A stretch of DNA of 64,000 nucleotides from Calditrichota bacterium (GTDB lineage Bacteria > Calditrichota > Calditrichia > Calditrichales > J004). Location: contig JABFGF010000005.1 in NCBI GenBank assembly GCA_013112635.1, positions 310,001 to 374,000 of the forward strand, read 5' to 3'. This document shows, in pieces, positions 28,180-36,922 of the stretch; the stretch's first letter is position 1, and each line of letters opens with the position of its first letter. The notes under the pieces were generated by a model. That model had not been told where the DNA came from and ran no database searches. It worked only from the letters and a program-made list of their open reading frames with translations. The position numbers were made by a program, and so were the translations under genes.

Positions 28180-29379
28180 TCAATAGAGCTCATATTTAAC
28201 CAGTCTTCCATCCAACCCACCATTGGAAATCTCTTTTTTCCATGATGCTTTTAATCCAATGTTTTTTATATATTTTCGCTCCCCAAAATAAATATAGGCT
28301 GTGGATCCCTTGCAGCGTTGCTTAAGAAAATCTCCAAAGTTTTTGTAAAAGCTGCTAAGATCCTCCTCATTATTTAACCTTATGCCATAAGGCGGATTGC
28401 CAATTATGGTTTTGTTTTCAAGCGACTCAATTTCAAAAACGTCTTTACGTACGATTTTAATTAAGCTTTTAGGATCGATTAGAGAGCTGTTATAAGTTGA
28501 ACTTTTAACGGCCTGTAAAGCTATGTCACTTCCTGTAATTAAGTTTTCAGAAATAGAAACGATTTTTTCAAGACTGTCTTTTTTTACCTGTTGCCATACT
28601 TTAGCATCAAAATCGGGTAATTGTTCAAAACCAAATTTCTCCCTGAGAAAAGAAGCTGGCGTTGCGCTGGCCTTCAAAAATGCTTCACATAGAATTGTAC
28701 CCGAACCACAAAACGGATCGTGCAACGGTGTATTACCATCCCAATCAGAATATTTAATAATGGCTGCTGCAAGAGTTTCAACCATTGGTGCTTGAACACT
28801 TCTACGGCGGTAGCCACGGCGATGCAGGCTTCCACCGGATGTATCAATACTAATTACCGCTTCATTATTTTCAATGTGCAGATTGATCCAAACATCAGGG
28901 TTACGCGTATCAACAGATGGTCTTTGCCCGATGTTTTCTCTGAAACTGTCAGCGATCGCATCTTTTAGCCTTAAAGCAGCAAACTTTGAATGCTTTATGG
29001 CACTGTGGGAGACTGTGGCAAAAACAGCGAATGTGTCGGTCGTTTGTAAAAAATCGGACCAGTTAATTTTTACTGCGGTTTTATATAAGTATTGATCCGA
29101 ATGGCAGGCAAAAGTTTTAATTGGTGCCAAAACCCGGTTAATTAATCTGGAATTAAAATTTATGGTGTAGAGTGACTCTTTCTCTGCGGTAAAATGTATT
29201 CCACGGTAAGCTAAATGTGTGTTTTTTGCACCAAGGGAAAGTAGTTCTTCTTCTGCAATGTCTTTTATGTCATCTGCAACCTGGGCAAAATAACGATATG
29301 ATTTTTGGTAGTTGTACAAAGAGAAATCCGGCTTTTGTTTATGAGCAATGAATTTAATTAACACGTGGTATAAACCCAA
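28180..29379 (-). CDS. THUMP domain class I SAM-dependent RNA methyltransferase
   Basis: A 399-residue RNA methyltransferase of the RlmL/YpsC type, expected to make N2-methylguanosine in 23S rRNA. The N-terminal THUMP part has EEELLSLGAKN and the ferredoxin-like segment; the Rossmann domain has DPFCGSGTILCEAF and the catalytic NPPYGIRL. The frame has no ATG before the core: the longest start is TTG at 29379, with GTG at 29364 and TTG at 29319 as alternatives, because the family usually starts near YFAQVADDIKDIAEEEL. The exact N-terminus is therefore unsure. Confidence 0.88.
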   Translation of the reverse strand: MGLYHVLIKFIAHKQKPDFSLYNYQKSYRYFAQVADDIKDIAEEELLSLGAKNTHLAYRGIHFTAEKESLYTINFNSRLINRVLAPIKTFACHSDQYLYKTAVKINWSDFLQTTDTFAVFATVSHSAIKHSKFAALRLKDAIADSFRENIGQRPSVDTRNPDVWINLHIENNEAVISIDTSGGSLHRRGYRRRSVQAPMVETLAAAIIKYSDWDGNTPLHDPFCGSGTILCEAFLKASATPASFLREKFGFEQLPDFDAKVWQQVKKDSLEKIVSISENLITGSDIALQAVKSSTYNSSLIDPKSLIKIVRKDVFEIESLENKTIIGNPPYGIRLNNEEDLSSFYKNFGDFLKQRCKGSTAYIYFGERKYIKNIGLKASWKKEISNGGLDGRLVKYELY

Positions 29380-29424
29380 AACCTTTTCATCTACAAAAAC
29401 CGGATATCTTGGGAAAAGTTTTGT

Positions 29425-29781
29425 TTATGGCCTTCTTCGGCGAGAGCGTCTCTCTTCCTGTATTTCCTGATATTTTTCTTTTTGTTCATCTGTTAATACT
29501 TCATTGATTTTTTTATCAGTTTCTTCACGGATCTCCGTCATCGCCTCACGCATTTCTGAGCGTTCTCCATCAAAATTATCGCGCATCTCCTGCATTTGTT
29601 CACGTTGTTTTTCAAGAATGGGTTTTATTTTTTCTACCTGCTCATCTGTCAATTCCAAGTTTTCTTTTAAGTTCTTTATCTGGTCTTCAAGAGAAAAGCG
29701 TCTTCCCCTTTCCTGACTGCAAGCTATCGTTACAGAAAATAGTACTAAAATTGAAATGCTCATAAAGATAGATTTAAACAT
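29425..29781 (-). CDS. Spy/CpxP-like periplasmic lipoprotein
   Basis: A 118-residue secreted protein. The N-terminal hydrophobic segment ends in TIACSQ, a weak lipobox, so it may be lipid-anchored. The rest is helical with LTDEQVEKIKPIL and LTDEQKEKYQEI, two LTxxQ-type motifs typical of Spy/CpxP/heavy-metal-resistance proteins, and ends in RRSRRRRP. Such proteins act as ATP-independent periplasmic chaperones or stress sensors. It lies 26 bases after a larger lipoprotein on the same strand, and the two probably share an mRNA. The assignment is by pattern. Confidence 0.75.
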   Translation of the reverse strand: MFKSIFMSISILVLFSVTIACSQERGRRFSLEDQIKNLKENLELTDEQVEKIKPILEKQREQMQEMRDNFDGERSEMREAMTEIREETDKKINEVLTDEQKEKYQEIQEERRSRRRRP

Positions 29782-29807
29782 GTATTTCTCCTTTATAAAA
29801 GTTAATA

Positions 29808-30569
29808 TTAGTTGTTTAAAATAATGTTAAGCCATATTTCTTTTCCGTCAAAATCCGTTTTCGGCTGAGCTGGTCTTCCACCACCTCTCATGCCGCCACG
29901 TCCGCCCATTCCTCTTCCTCCTCCGGAGCGACCTCCAGACATAGCAGATCCTCTCGCTCCTTGACGTTGTTGTTCCATTTGTGAACGAACTTCTTCACTT
30001 ACTTCAGCAAGTTCAATTCCAACTTTAAGTTCATTATCATCAGAAATAAAAGTTACCGGCGAGGTTGAGTTTAAAGGCAGTTTAAACTCAAAACAATATA
30101 AACCATCATTCAGGTTAAAGGCGGCCTCTAAGTTTGGGTAGCTTTTTAAAGATTGCTCAATTACAGTATCCTTTTTTTGGACAATAAAGGTTCCATTTGG
30201 GAAATAGCCTTGTTGAATATCTCCGCGGTTTCTACGCTGTCCAGGATTCGGAAACAGATTTTCATCGCGATACATAATACCGGTTTCTTTTTCTTTATCC
30301 AGCCAAAGATAAACACCACGTGATGCAAACATTCGTGCCAGCCTCTGATCATTAAAACGGAACATCAGGTATAAAGTGGGATCTGTATTTAATGCCCCGA
30401 AAACAATATTAAAATCTTCGTTAAAAACTAAGTTGTATTTTTCCCAATCGTTACCAATCCCATCAACTAAGATTTGCGTTTCTGGTTTCTTACTTTCAAT
30501 TGTTTGGTTTGAGCAGGCAAAAAATGCAACTGTAAAAAGCATTAATAAGATCGCATGTATAATTTTCAT
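29808..30569 (-). CDS. Lipoprotein with CBM9/DOMON-like domain and Gly/Arg-rich tail
   Basis: A 253-residue predicted lipoprotein (lipobox FFAC at about residues 16-19). The mature part begins with ILVDGIGNDWEKY, the typical opening of carbohydrate-binding family 9/DOMON-like beta sandwiches, and continues with VYLWLDKEKETG and FEFKLPL, which fit that fold. A glycine/arginine-rich, flexible segment (about 205-235, with GGRSGGGRGMGG) precedes a conserved-looking WLNIILNN end. No catalytic residues are evident. It is the first gene of a two-gene unit with the Spy-like protein and is divergent from the EF-G-like gene. Confidence 0.65.
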   Translation of the reverse strand: MKIIHAILLMLFTVAFFACSNQTIESKKPETQILVDGIGNDWEKYNLVFNEDFNIVFGALNTDPTLYLMFRFNDQRLARMFASRGVYLWLDKEKETGIMYRDENLFPNPGQRRNRGDIQQGYFPNGTFIVQKKDTVIEQSLKSYPNLEAAFNLNDGLYCFEFKLPLNSTSPVTFISDDNELKVGIELAEVSEEVRSQMEQQRQGARGSAMSGGRSGGGRGMGGRGGMRGGGRPAQPKTDFDGKEIWLNIILNN

Positions 30570-30897
30570 TTTATATCTCCATAGAAGGTATTAATAAAAC
30601 TTTGACAGTTGTTTGATTAAATTCTTGCAATTTTTTTCAGTAACAAAATTTATGTAAGAATGAAGCAGATTAAGAAAAAGAGGCTGATATTATCTTGTAT
30701 GATTCGGTTCTTTTTAGTAGCTTTTGTCATTGAAATCTCGCCTTTTAAAAAACCACATTTTTTGGTTTTTTACAGGTATCTGAATATTAAAATTAAACTC
30801 TTTTTACCTGGTCTTCGTTGTCAGCTTTAATGCCAACGGTTCCCGTATCAAGAATAACATTCTACCTAACAAACTTGCAATATGTAAGGAGGAAACA
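30570..30897. other. 328-base divergent intergenic region
   Basis: This gap separates the divergent CBM9-type lipoprotein and EF-G-like genes. It holds a TTGACA at 30602-30607 without a good -10, a 9-bp hairpin with T-run at 30747-30771 and, at the right edge, the AAGGAGG site of the EF-G-like gene. A 56-codon ATG frame (30660-30830) exists but lacks a ribosome binding site and looks spurious. The length suggests a long 5' leader for the GTPase gene. Confidence 0.5.
30747..30771 (+). terminator. Bidirectional-looking hairpin in leader of EF-G-like gene
   Basis: Perfect 9-bp arms, AAAAAACCA and TGGTTTTTT, around a 7-base loop; T-rich ends on both strands. As no gene ends here, it may act as an attenuator in the EF-G-like leader or terminate a small transcript. 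Confidence 0.45.
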
Positions 30898-32964
30898 GTG
30901 AAAGTATTTCAAACAGATCAAATTCGTAATATTGGGTTATGTGCGCATGGAGGTGCGGGCAAAACCCTGCTCGCAGATGCATTGCTTCATAACCTGAAAG
31001 TAGTAAACAGAATTGGCAGTATTGAGCAGGGGACAACTACTTCCGACTACAATTCTGATGAGATTGAACGCCAAATTTCAATTAACACAAGTTTAATGCA
31101 CGGTGAATGGCGTGACCATAAAATTAATATTGTCGATACTCCAGGTTTTTCAGATTTCTTTGGTGAAGTTGTAGGTAGTATGCGTGTTTTAGATAGCGTA
31201 TTCCTGGTAGTTTCCGCACCTTCCGGAGTTGAAGTTGGAACAGAGCTCGTTTGGGCAGAAGCGGAAAAAAATGATGTACCCCGTGTACTTATTTTAAATA
31301 AACTGGATAAGGAAAATATAGATTTTGACCAAGTATATCATGATTTAACAGAAGATCTTGATCATAGAATTGTGTTGGCACAGTTTCCTGTTAATGCGGG
31401 TCCGGGTTTTGATTCGATCGTCGATTTAATCAAAATGAAACTGTTAAAATTTAAAATAGATGGAAGCGGTCAATTCACCGAGGAAGATATTCCAGGCGAT
31501 TTAAAGGAAAAAGCAGATGACCTCCATTTAAAACTTGTAGAAGCCGTTGCTGAGAGCGATGACTCATTAATGGAAAAATATTTTGAAAGCGGCCTGGATG
31601 AAAATGATTTTAGAACAGGACTAAAAACAGCAATGGCCCACGATTTGGTTTATCCTGTTTTCTGTACATCTGCGGAAAAAAATATCGGTGTTAAAAGATT
31701 GTTGGATGTAATAGTTAATTTTTGCCCTGCGCCAAATGAATTAAAAGATTATAATACCGAAGAAGGTGAAAAAATTCATGTTGATACAAAAGGTCCTTTA
31801 TCAGCATTGATTTTTAAAACCAGTGGTGAGCAACACATGGGTGAACTCTCGTTTATTAAGGTTTTTTCCGGGGTATTAAGTGTTGGAGATGAAGTTGAAA
31901 ATACTACGCGCGGCAAAAACGAACGTATCGCGCAGATTTATTCTTTAAATGGGAAAAACAAAGATTCTGTTGATAAATTGGTTGCTGGTGATATCGCAGC
32001 ACTTGTAAAACTTAAAGAAACCCATACTGGTGATTCGCTTTGTAAAAAGGGTAGTAAAATTCATTTTCCAAAGATTGATTTTCCTGAACCACGTATTCGT
32101 GAAGCAATTAAACCAAAAGCCAAAGGTGATGAGGATAAAATTGCACAAGGCTTGCATACATTACATGAAGAAGACCCGACATTTGTTTATACTAATGATG
32201 CAGAATTACACCAGACAATTATTTCCGGCCAGGGAGAATTACATCTTGCTACAATTTTAAGCCGCTTAAAAACAAGGTTTGGGGTTGAGGTAGAAGAAGA
32301 AACACCACGCATTCCTTATAGGGAAGCAATAAAAGGCCGTGCAGAAACTCAAGGTAAATTTAAAAAGCAATCCGGTGGTAGAGGGCAGTATGGAGATTGT
32401 CATATCAAAATTGAACCGTTACCGCGTGGAAAACGTTTTGAGTTTGTAAATGCAATTGTTGGCGGTGTTATCCCCGGTAAATTTATCCCGGCGGTTGAAA
32501 AAGGTATTGTAGAAACAATGGAAAAAGGCGTATTAGCCGGATTCCCTGTTATTGATATAAAGGCAACTTGTTTTGATGGAAGCTATCACAATGTGGATTC
32601 TTCGGAGATGGCTTTTAAAGTGGCCGCTTCCATGGCTTTTAAAAAAGCTTTTATGGCTGCAAAACCCGTTATCCTGGAGCCGATTTATACTATTGATGTA
32701 AGAGTACCTGATGAATATATGGGCGATGTAATGGGGGACTTAAGCAGCCGCCGTGGTAAAATTCAGGGTATGGATGCAGATGGAAAATTCCAGGTTATTA
32801 AAGCAAATGTACCTCTGTCGGAGCTTTATAAATATTCTACTACACTGCGCTCAATGAGCCAGGGCCGTGGTATTCACAGCAGGAAGTTTTCTCACTACGA
32901 GGAAGTTCCGGGTGAAGAAACACAAAAAATTATTGAAGCTGCCAAAGAACAAGATGAAGAATAA
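30898..32964 (+). CDS. Elongation factor G-like translational GTPase
   Basis: A translational GTPase of 688 residues with all EF-G domains: G domain (about 1-260), domain II, III, IV (DGSYHNVDSSEMAF) and V (SRRGKIQGM). The P-loop reads AHGGAGKT (residues 16-23), not the AHIDAGKT of canonical EF-G, and with DTPGF and NKLD this matches the EF-G-like subgroup (TM_1651 type), which is usually an extra paralogue beside a true EF-G in the str operon. The ribosomal-protein neighbours expected for canonical fusA are absent. It starts at GTG after a perfect AAGGAGG. The subgroup's role is uncertain. Confidence 0.88.
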   Translation: MKVFQTDQIRNIGLCAHGGAGKTLLADALLHNLKVVNRIGSIEQGTTTSDYNSDEIERQISINTSLMHGEWRDHKINIVDTPGFSDFFGEVVGSMRVLDSVFLVVSAPSGVEVGTELVWAEAEKNDVPRVLILNKLDKENIDFDQVYHDLTEDLDHRIVLAQFPVNAGPGFDSIVDLIKMKLLKFKIDGSGQFTEEDIPGDLKEKADDLHLKLVEAVAESDDSLMEKYFESGLDENDFRTGLKTAMAHDLVYPVFCTSAEKNIGVKRLLDVIVNFCPAPNELKDYNTEEGEKIHVDTKGPLSALIFKTSGEQHMGELSFIKVFSGVLSVGDEVENTTRGKNERIAQIYSLNGKNKDSVDKLVAGDIAALVKLKETHTGDSLCKKGSKIHFPKIDFPEPRIREAIKPKAKGDEDKIAQGLHTLHEEDPTFVYTNDAELHQTIISGQGELHLATILSRLKTRFGVEVEEETPRIPYREAIKGRAETQGKFKKQSGGRGQYGDCHIKIEPLPRGKRFEFVNAIVGGVIPGKFIPAVEKGIVETMEKGVLAGFPVIDIKATCFDGSYHNVDSSEMAFKVAASMAFKKAFMAAKPVILEPIYTIDVRVPDEYMGDVMGDLSSRRGKIQGMDADGKFQVIKANVPLSELYKYSTTLRSMSQGRGIHSRKFSHYEEVPGEETQKIIEAAKEQDEE

Positions 32965-33004
32965 ACCAGCTGTTTTTTAAAAATTCAGTGGTTTTAAGTA
33001 AATT

Positions 33005-33055
33005 GATGACGGAAATGTTTTAAATTTTATTTTAGCTTTTTCGTCATCTTTTTTT
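33005..33055 (+). terminator. Rho-independent terminator after EF-G-like gene
   Basis: An 11-bp stem with one wobble (arms 33005-33015 and 33038-33048), a large 22-base loop and a seven-T run. It lies 40 bases after the stop codon. Confidence 0.65.
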
Positions 33056-33089
33056 GTTTAAAAAGTAATATTACATTTTGGATTTTATT

Positions 33090-33584
33090 ATGGAAAATAT
33101 GTGGGCACCCTGGCGAATGGAGTATGTATCTACAACAACAAAGACCAAAGGCTGTGTTTTTTGTAATGTTGTAAAAGACGATGACAAAACAAATCACATT
33201 GTGTATCGCGGCAAGTATTGTTATGTGATTTTGAATAAATTCCCCTATAATAACGGGCACATTATGATCGTCCCATTCCGGCATACAAACGATTTGTTGG
33301 AACTTACAGATAAAGAACAAGCTGAATGCAATTTGTTAATAAATAAATCAATTTTGGTTTTGCGCAAAATTTTTAATCCACAGGCGATTAATATGGGAAT
33401 GAACATGGGCAAAGCTGCCGGTGCTGGAATTGAAGAACATATTCATTATCATCTTTTGCCACGTTGGGATGGCGACACCAATTTTATGCCCGTAATAGCA
33501 GGTGTAAAAGTAATATCAGAATCCCTTGATGCTACACATGAGAAAATGAGTAAAGCTTTTATGGACCTTATGGCAGGGGAATAA
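33090..33584 (+). CDS. HIT family nucleotide hydrolase/phosphorylase
   Basis: A 164-residue histidine-triad protein. The triad HIHYHLLPRW lies at about residues 115-124, after a Cys-containing N-terminus (CVFCNV) that may bind zinc, as in the Ap4A phosphorylase-like branch of the family. ENMWAPWRMEY at the start is typical of this group. ATG 33090 is preferred; an upstream TTG at 33078 has no support. It probably acts on dinucleoside polyphosphates or nucleotidyl conjugates in the cytoplasm. Confidence 0.9.
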   Translation: MENMWAPWRMEYVSTTTKTKGCVFCNVVKDDDKTNHIVYRGKYCYVILNKFPYNNGHIMIVPFRHTNDLLELTDKEQAECNLLINKSILVLRKIFNPQAINMGMNMGKAAGAGIEEHIHYHLLPRWDGDTNFMPVIAGVKVISESLDATHEKMSKAFMDLMAGE

Positions 33585-33636
33585 TATTTTAATCTTCTGG
33601 TTTTAAAACCTGGATCGTTTTTGAGTGAAAAAAAAT

Positions 33637-34020
33637 ATGGCAAAATTATTTCGGATTGTATTACCTGTTTCTGATATTGAGCAGGCAGCAGATTTTTATT
33701 TCCAGGTATTAGGAGTTAAAGGAAAACGTGTTTCCAGCGGTAAACATTTTTTTGAATATGAAGGATTTAGTTTATCATGTTATGACCCATTGGCCAATGG
33801 CGATAAATTAGGCCAGGGCTGGATGCACCACGAAAACCAATTCACTTATTTTTCTGTTAAAAACCTTGATGCGCTTTTTTTCCGGTTAATGAAAATCCCG
33901 GATGCTGAAATTGATTCCAATATCAAAGAGAATGAACTGGGTGAGCGTCTTTTTTATGTTCTTGATCCCTTTGGCAATCCACTTTGTTTTGTGGATGAAA
34001 AGACAGTTTACGAAGGATAA
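33637..34020 (+). CDS. VOC (glyoxalase/bleomycin-resistance) family protein
   Basis: A 127-residue vicinal-oxygen-chelate protein, one beta-alpha-beta-beta-beta module pair: RIVLPVSDIEQAADFYFQVLG at the N-terminus and FYVLDPFGNPLCFVDE at the C-terminus are the two family landmarks. It may be an enzyme or a binding protein; the substrate is unknown. ATG 33637 is taken as start; GTG 33625 is an alternative. It runs into the macro-domain gene after 5 bases. Confidence 0.85.
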   Translation: MAKLFRIVLPVSDIEQAADFYFQVLGVKGKRVSSGKHFFEYEGFSLSCYDPLANGDKLGQGWMHHENQFTYFSVKNLDALFFRLMKIPDAEIDSNIKENELGERLFYVLDPFGNPLCFVDEKTVYEG

Positions 34021-34025
34021 TATCA

Positions 34026-34553
34026 TTGATTTCCAAGTCATTTTATTCCGGAAAAATTACTTTGCTTCAAGGAGATATTACGGAGCAGGCAACCGATGCA
34101 ATTGTAAACCCGGCAAATGAATTTTTGCAACATGGTGGAGGTGTTGCATTTGCAATTGTTTCTAAAGGTGGATTTGAGATACAGAAAGAAAGCAACAAAA
34201 TAGGTCATACACCGGTAGGAACAGCGGTTATAACTTCTGCGGGTAAATTGAAAGCGAAACACATAATTCATGCAGTGGGCCCAAAAATGGGTGAAGGCCA
34301 GGAAGATGAAAAACTTGCCTCTGCTACCTTGAACAGTTTAAAGCTTGCCCGTGAAAACAATCTTAAAAGTATTGCTTTTCCAGCAATTAGTACGGGAATC
34401 TTTGGCTATCCAATTGAAAGATGTGCCCCACTAATGTTAAAAGTATGTGTAGATTTTTTAATGGAAAATAACTTAGACCTGGAAATAGTCTTTTGCCTTT
34501 GGACTGTAAAAGACTACGATCAGTTTGAAAATGCCCTGAAGATGAAAAACTGA
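34026..34553 (+). CDS. Macro domain protein (ADP-ribose binding/hydrolase)
   Basis: A 175-residue stand-alone macro domain. The ADP-ribose-binding landmarks are present: GDITEQATDAIVNPANEFLQHGGGVA at the N-terminal side and FPAISTGIFGYP toward the C-terminus. Such proteins remove ADP-ribose or O-acetyl-ADP-ribose. It starts with TTG at 34026, backed by an AAGG eight bases upstream, just after the VOC gene. It converges with clpS on the opposite strand with no base between the two stops. Confidence 0.88.
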   Translation: MISKSFYSGKITLLQGDITEQATDAIVNPANEFLQHGGGVAFAIVSKGGFEIQKESNKIGHTPVGTAVITSAGKLKAKHIIHAVGPKMGEGQEDEKLASATLNSLKLARENNLKSIAFPAISTGIFGYPIERCAPLMLKVCVDFLMENNLDLEIVFCLWTVKDYDQFENALKMKN

Positions 34554-34955
34554 TTATTGTTGCAGATCAATATCCTGATTAGCCAATTCAATGCTTGCTC
34601 GCATAGAATGTTGACTATGATCTAGCCGCCAATCTGAACCATAATTGATAATCTGATCGCGTTTGTGTTCTGCGTGCTCTTTATTGGAAGTATAAACAAC
34701 AACCTTGCCTAAAACATCAACTTCGCAGGCCATCTGAAAGGCCGTGCTGTTATTATGGCCGAAAATTGCCATCAGCATCTCGATAACATAATCATAAGTA
34801 TGATCACTGTCATCAAATAACACAACATGATATTTGGGTATTTCTACCTGGACTTCCTTTTCATACAGAATTTCCTGTACTTTTGGCGGAAGCGTACTTA
34901 CATCTTCCATATCCGGGATATAATTTGGGTTATACTCTTGAAATGCTTCCTGCAT
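34554..34955 (-). CDS. clpS: ATP-dependent Clp protease adaptor ClpS
   Basis: ClpS delivers N-degron substrates to ClpAP/ClpCP. The 133-residue protein has the ClpS core YHVVLFDDSDHTYDYVIEML and the AFQMACEVDVLGKVVVY stretch, which form the N-degron pocket and ClpA-binding face. It has a flexible N-terminus of about 40 residues and a longer C-terminal tail than the E. coli protein. The ATG at 34955 is chosen because TGGAGTG precedes it; the frame is open 30 bases further. No clpA is seen in the window. Confidence 0.9.
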   Translation of the reverse strand: MQEAFQEYNPNYIPDMEDVSTLPPKVQEILYEKEVQVEIPKYHVVLFDDSDHTYDYVIEMLMAIFGHNNSTAFQMACEVDVLGKVVVYTSNKEHAEHKRDQIINYGSDWRLDHSQHSMRASIELANQDIDLQQ

Positions 34956-35041
34956 ATTATTCACTCCATTGAAGATTGAACACAAGTGATATAATATTCG
35001 ACAGGCTTTAGGATTATTTAGAATGTGTTTAAGATTATAGA

Positions 35042-35779
35042 CTATTTGTTCGGATTCTGATCAATGTATTTTGAAATCTCATGTGGAAAGTCAGTAATAA
35101 TACCTTTTACTGCATCATAATTGTTAAGCCGACTGATTTCGGACTGTTCATTTACAGTCCAGACAAAAAGCTTCTTATCATTTTCTTGTGCAATTTTTAT
35201 AAACGTATCATTAACTATATTTATTTCGGGATGCCAATAATCCGCAAAAAAGAAAGGTTCTGAAATTTTCCTGAAAATATCATATTTCTCAAAAAGATAT
35301 CCGGTTTTAATATCTTCACCACAATATTTAACTGTTCGTAAAAAAATAGGATTAAAAGAAGATATCCAGAATTGCTCTCTATAGCCGGATGATTTCACAG
35401 CACGAACAATATATTTTGCAAATTGTCCGGCAATTGGTGTAAATACTTTAGCATCAAGATTGATTGGGACTGTATTTTTGAAATGCTCTATAAATTCTGT
35501 AAGTGTCGGGACATACAGTGGTTTCTCATTTTGTGGATTAAGGCGCAATTTTTTTAATTCGGAAAGGGAGGTGGAAAATAGCAAACCATTTTTATTAGTC
35601 ATTCTCTTTGTCATTAAATCATGAAAGACTACAAGCTCACCGCTGCCGCAAAAACGAACATCTACTTCTAAAGCATTTGCGCCTTGTTGCAGTGCTAACT
35701 CACATGCATCAATAGTATTCTCGGGCAAATTGTGGTCTGCCCGTCCACGGTGGGTAATAATTAGTGGTTGCTTATCCAC
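35042..35779 (-). CDS. Glycerophosphodiester phosphodiesterase family protein
   Basis: Hydrolyses glycerophosphodiesters to glycerol 3-phosphate and an alcohol. The 245-residue protein has the GDPD catalytic landmarks: ITHRGRADHNLPENT near the N-terminus (His10-Arg11), ALEVDVRF and VVFHD. There is no signal peptide, so it acts in the cytoplasm. It starts 21 bases after bshA on the same strand and is probably the last gene of that unit, with clpS next. Confidence 0.9.
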   Translation of the reverse strand: MDKQPLIITHRGRADHNLPENTIDACELALQQGANALEVDVRFCGSGELVVFHDLMTKRMTNKNGLLFSTSLSELKKLRLNPQNEKPLYVPTLTEFIEHFKNTVPINLDAKVFTPIAGQFAKYIVRAVKSSGYREQFWISSFNPIFLRTVKYCGEDIKTGYLFEKYDIFRKISEPFFFADYWHPEINIVNDTFIKIAQENDKKLFVWTVNEQSEISRLNNYDAVKGIITDFPHEISKYIDQNPNK

Positions 35780-35800
35780 AGTTTTCTTAATTGGGTTTTG

Positions 35801-36922
35801 TTATGAAGACAGGATTTTTTGATAATATTCAAGATATTGTGGGACTATCCTGTTCGAATTATACTTTGTTGAAGCCAATTCTCTGGCATTTATAGAAAAC
35901 TTTTTCATCAATTTGCGATCCCGGATTATCATCTCAACATGTTCAGCAAAAGCATCGATATCACCGATATCTACATTAAAGCCGGTTTCACCATGCACAT
36001 TAACTTCCGGTAAGCCGCCAGCGTTCGTAGTTACGCAAGGTACTCCACAAGCCAGTGCTTCTAAAACAGCTAATCCAAAACTTTCCTCAGCACTTGGCAG
36101 CAAAAAAACATCCGTTGCATTTAACACGTCTTCAACGTTTTCCTGTTTTCCAAGAAAAGTTATATGATTACAAAGGTCTAAATCCCTGCAAAGCTGTTCC
36201 ATTTTTGCCCGGTCAACACCATCTCCAACCATATAAAGTCGCACATTGTTTTTCTTTATAAGCTTTTCCATAACGTAAACAAGGTCTGTAATACGTTTTA
36301 AAGGCCGGAAATTAGAAATGTGGGTCAGGATAATTTCATCGCCCTGGCGGAAACAAGATTTTTCTTTAGCTGAAATATCAACTTCTAAAAATTTGTCAGG
36401 TACAAAATTTGGTATTACTTCAATATCATTTTTTACATTGAATGTATCATAAGTTTTATCTGCCAAATACTTGGAAACTGCTGTAACGCCGTCACTCTTT
36501 TCAATTGAAAACTTCACAATTTTTAAATATGATGGATCAGATCCGATTAAAGTAATGTCTGTTCCGTGCAAAGTAGTGACAAATTTAAAATCTTTTTTAT
36601 CGATTATTTCTTTGGCCAAATGTGCACTTGTTGCATGGGGAATAGCATAATGTACGTGCAAAATATCCAAACCTTCATGTTCGATTACATCTGCCATTTT
36701 ATGGGCTAAGGAGAGTGAGTATGGTGGATATTCAAATAATGGGTATTGCAGGACATCTACTTCATGAAAAAAAACATTGGTTGTAAAATTACTTAATCTG
36801 TATGGCAGGGCATAAGAAATAAAATGAACCTTGTGGCCTAAAGTTGCCAGTTTCATCCCCAGCTCTGTTGCTACTACACCGCTTCCGCCATAGGTTGGAT
36901 AACATGTTATTCCTATTTTCAT
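35801..36922 (-). CDS. bshA: N-acetyl-alpha-D-glucosaminyl L-malate synthase BshA
   Basis: GT4 glycosyltransferase that joins GlcNAc to L-malate in the first step of bacillithiol synthesis. The 373-residue protein closely follows BshA: MKIGITCYPTYGGSGVVATELG at the start, HFISYALPYRL, FHEVDVLQYPLFEYPPY, HVHYAIPHAT, and the nucleotide-sugar site PSAEESFGLAVLEA. These residues separate it from other GT4 enzymes. Its start codon overlaps the stop of an upstream diguanylate cyclase (ATGA type). bshC lies about 19 kb away; bshB is not in the window. So the organism probably makes bacillithiol as its low-molecular-weight thiol. Confidence 0.93.
   Translation of the reverse strand: MKIGITCYPTYGGSGVVATELGMKLATLGHKVHFISYALPYRLSNFTTNVFFHEVDVLQYPLFEYPPYSLSLAHKMADVIEHEGLDILHVHYAIPHATSAHLAKEIIDKKDFKFVTTLHGTDITLIGSDPSYLKIVKFSIEKSDGVTAVSKYLADKTYDTFNVKNDIEVIPNFVPDKFLEVDISAKEKSCFRQGDEIILTHISNFRPLKRITDLVYVMEKLIKKNNVRLYMVGDGVDRAKMEQLCRDLDLCNHITFLGKQENVEDVLNATDVFLLPSAEESFGLAVLEALACGVPCVTTNAGGLPEVNVHGETGFNVDIGDIDAFAEHVEMIIRDRKLMKKFSINARELASTKYNSNRIVPQYLEYYQKILSS

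Noticed and set aside
30660-30830. 56-codon ATG frame in the divergent gap before the EF-G-like gene
   Set aside because: No ribosome binding site, and the frame passes through the hairpin; residues look random, so it is treated as intergenic.
33600-33611. GGTTTTAAAACC palindrome between the HIT and VOC genes
   Set aside because: Short, self-complementary AT-rich sequence without loop or T-run; likely chance in AT-rich DNA.
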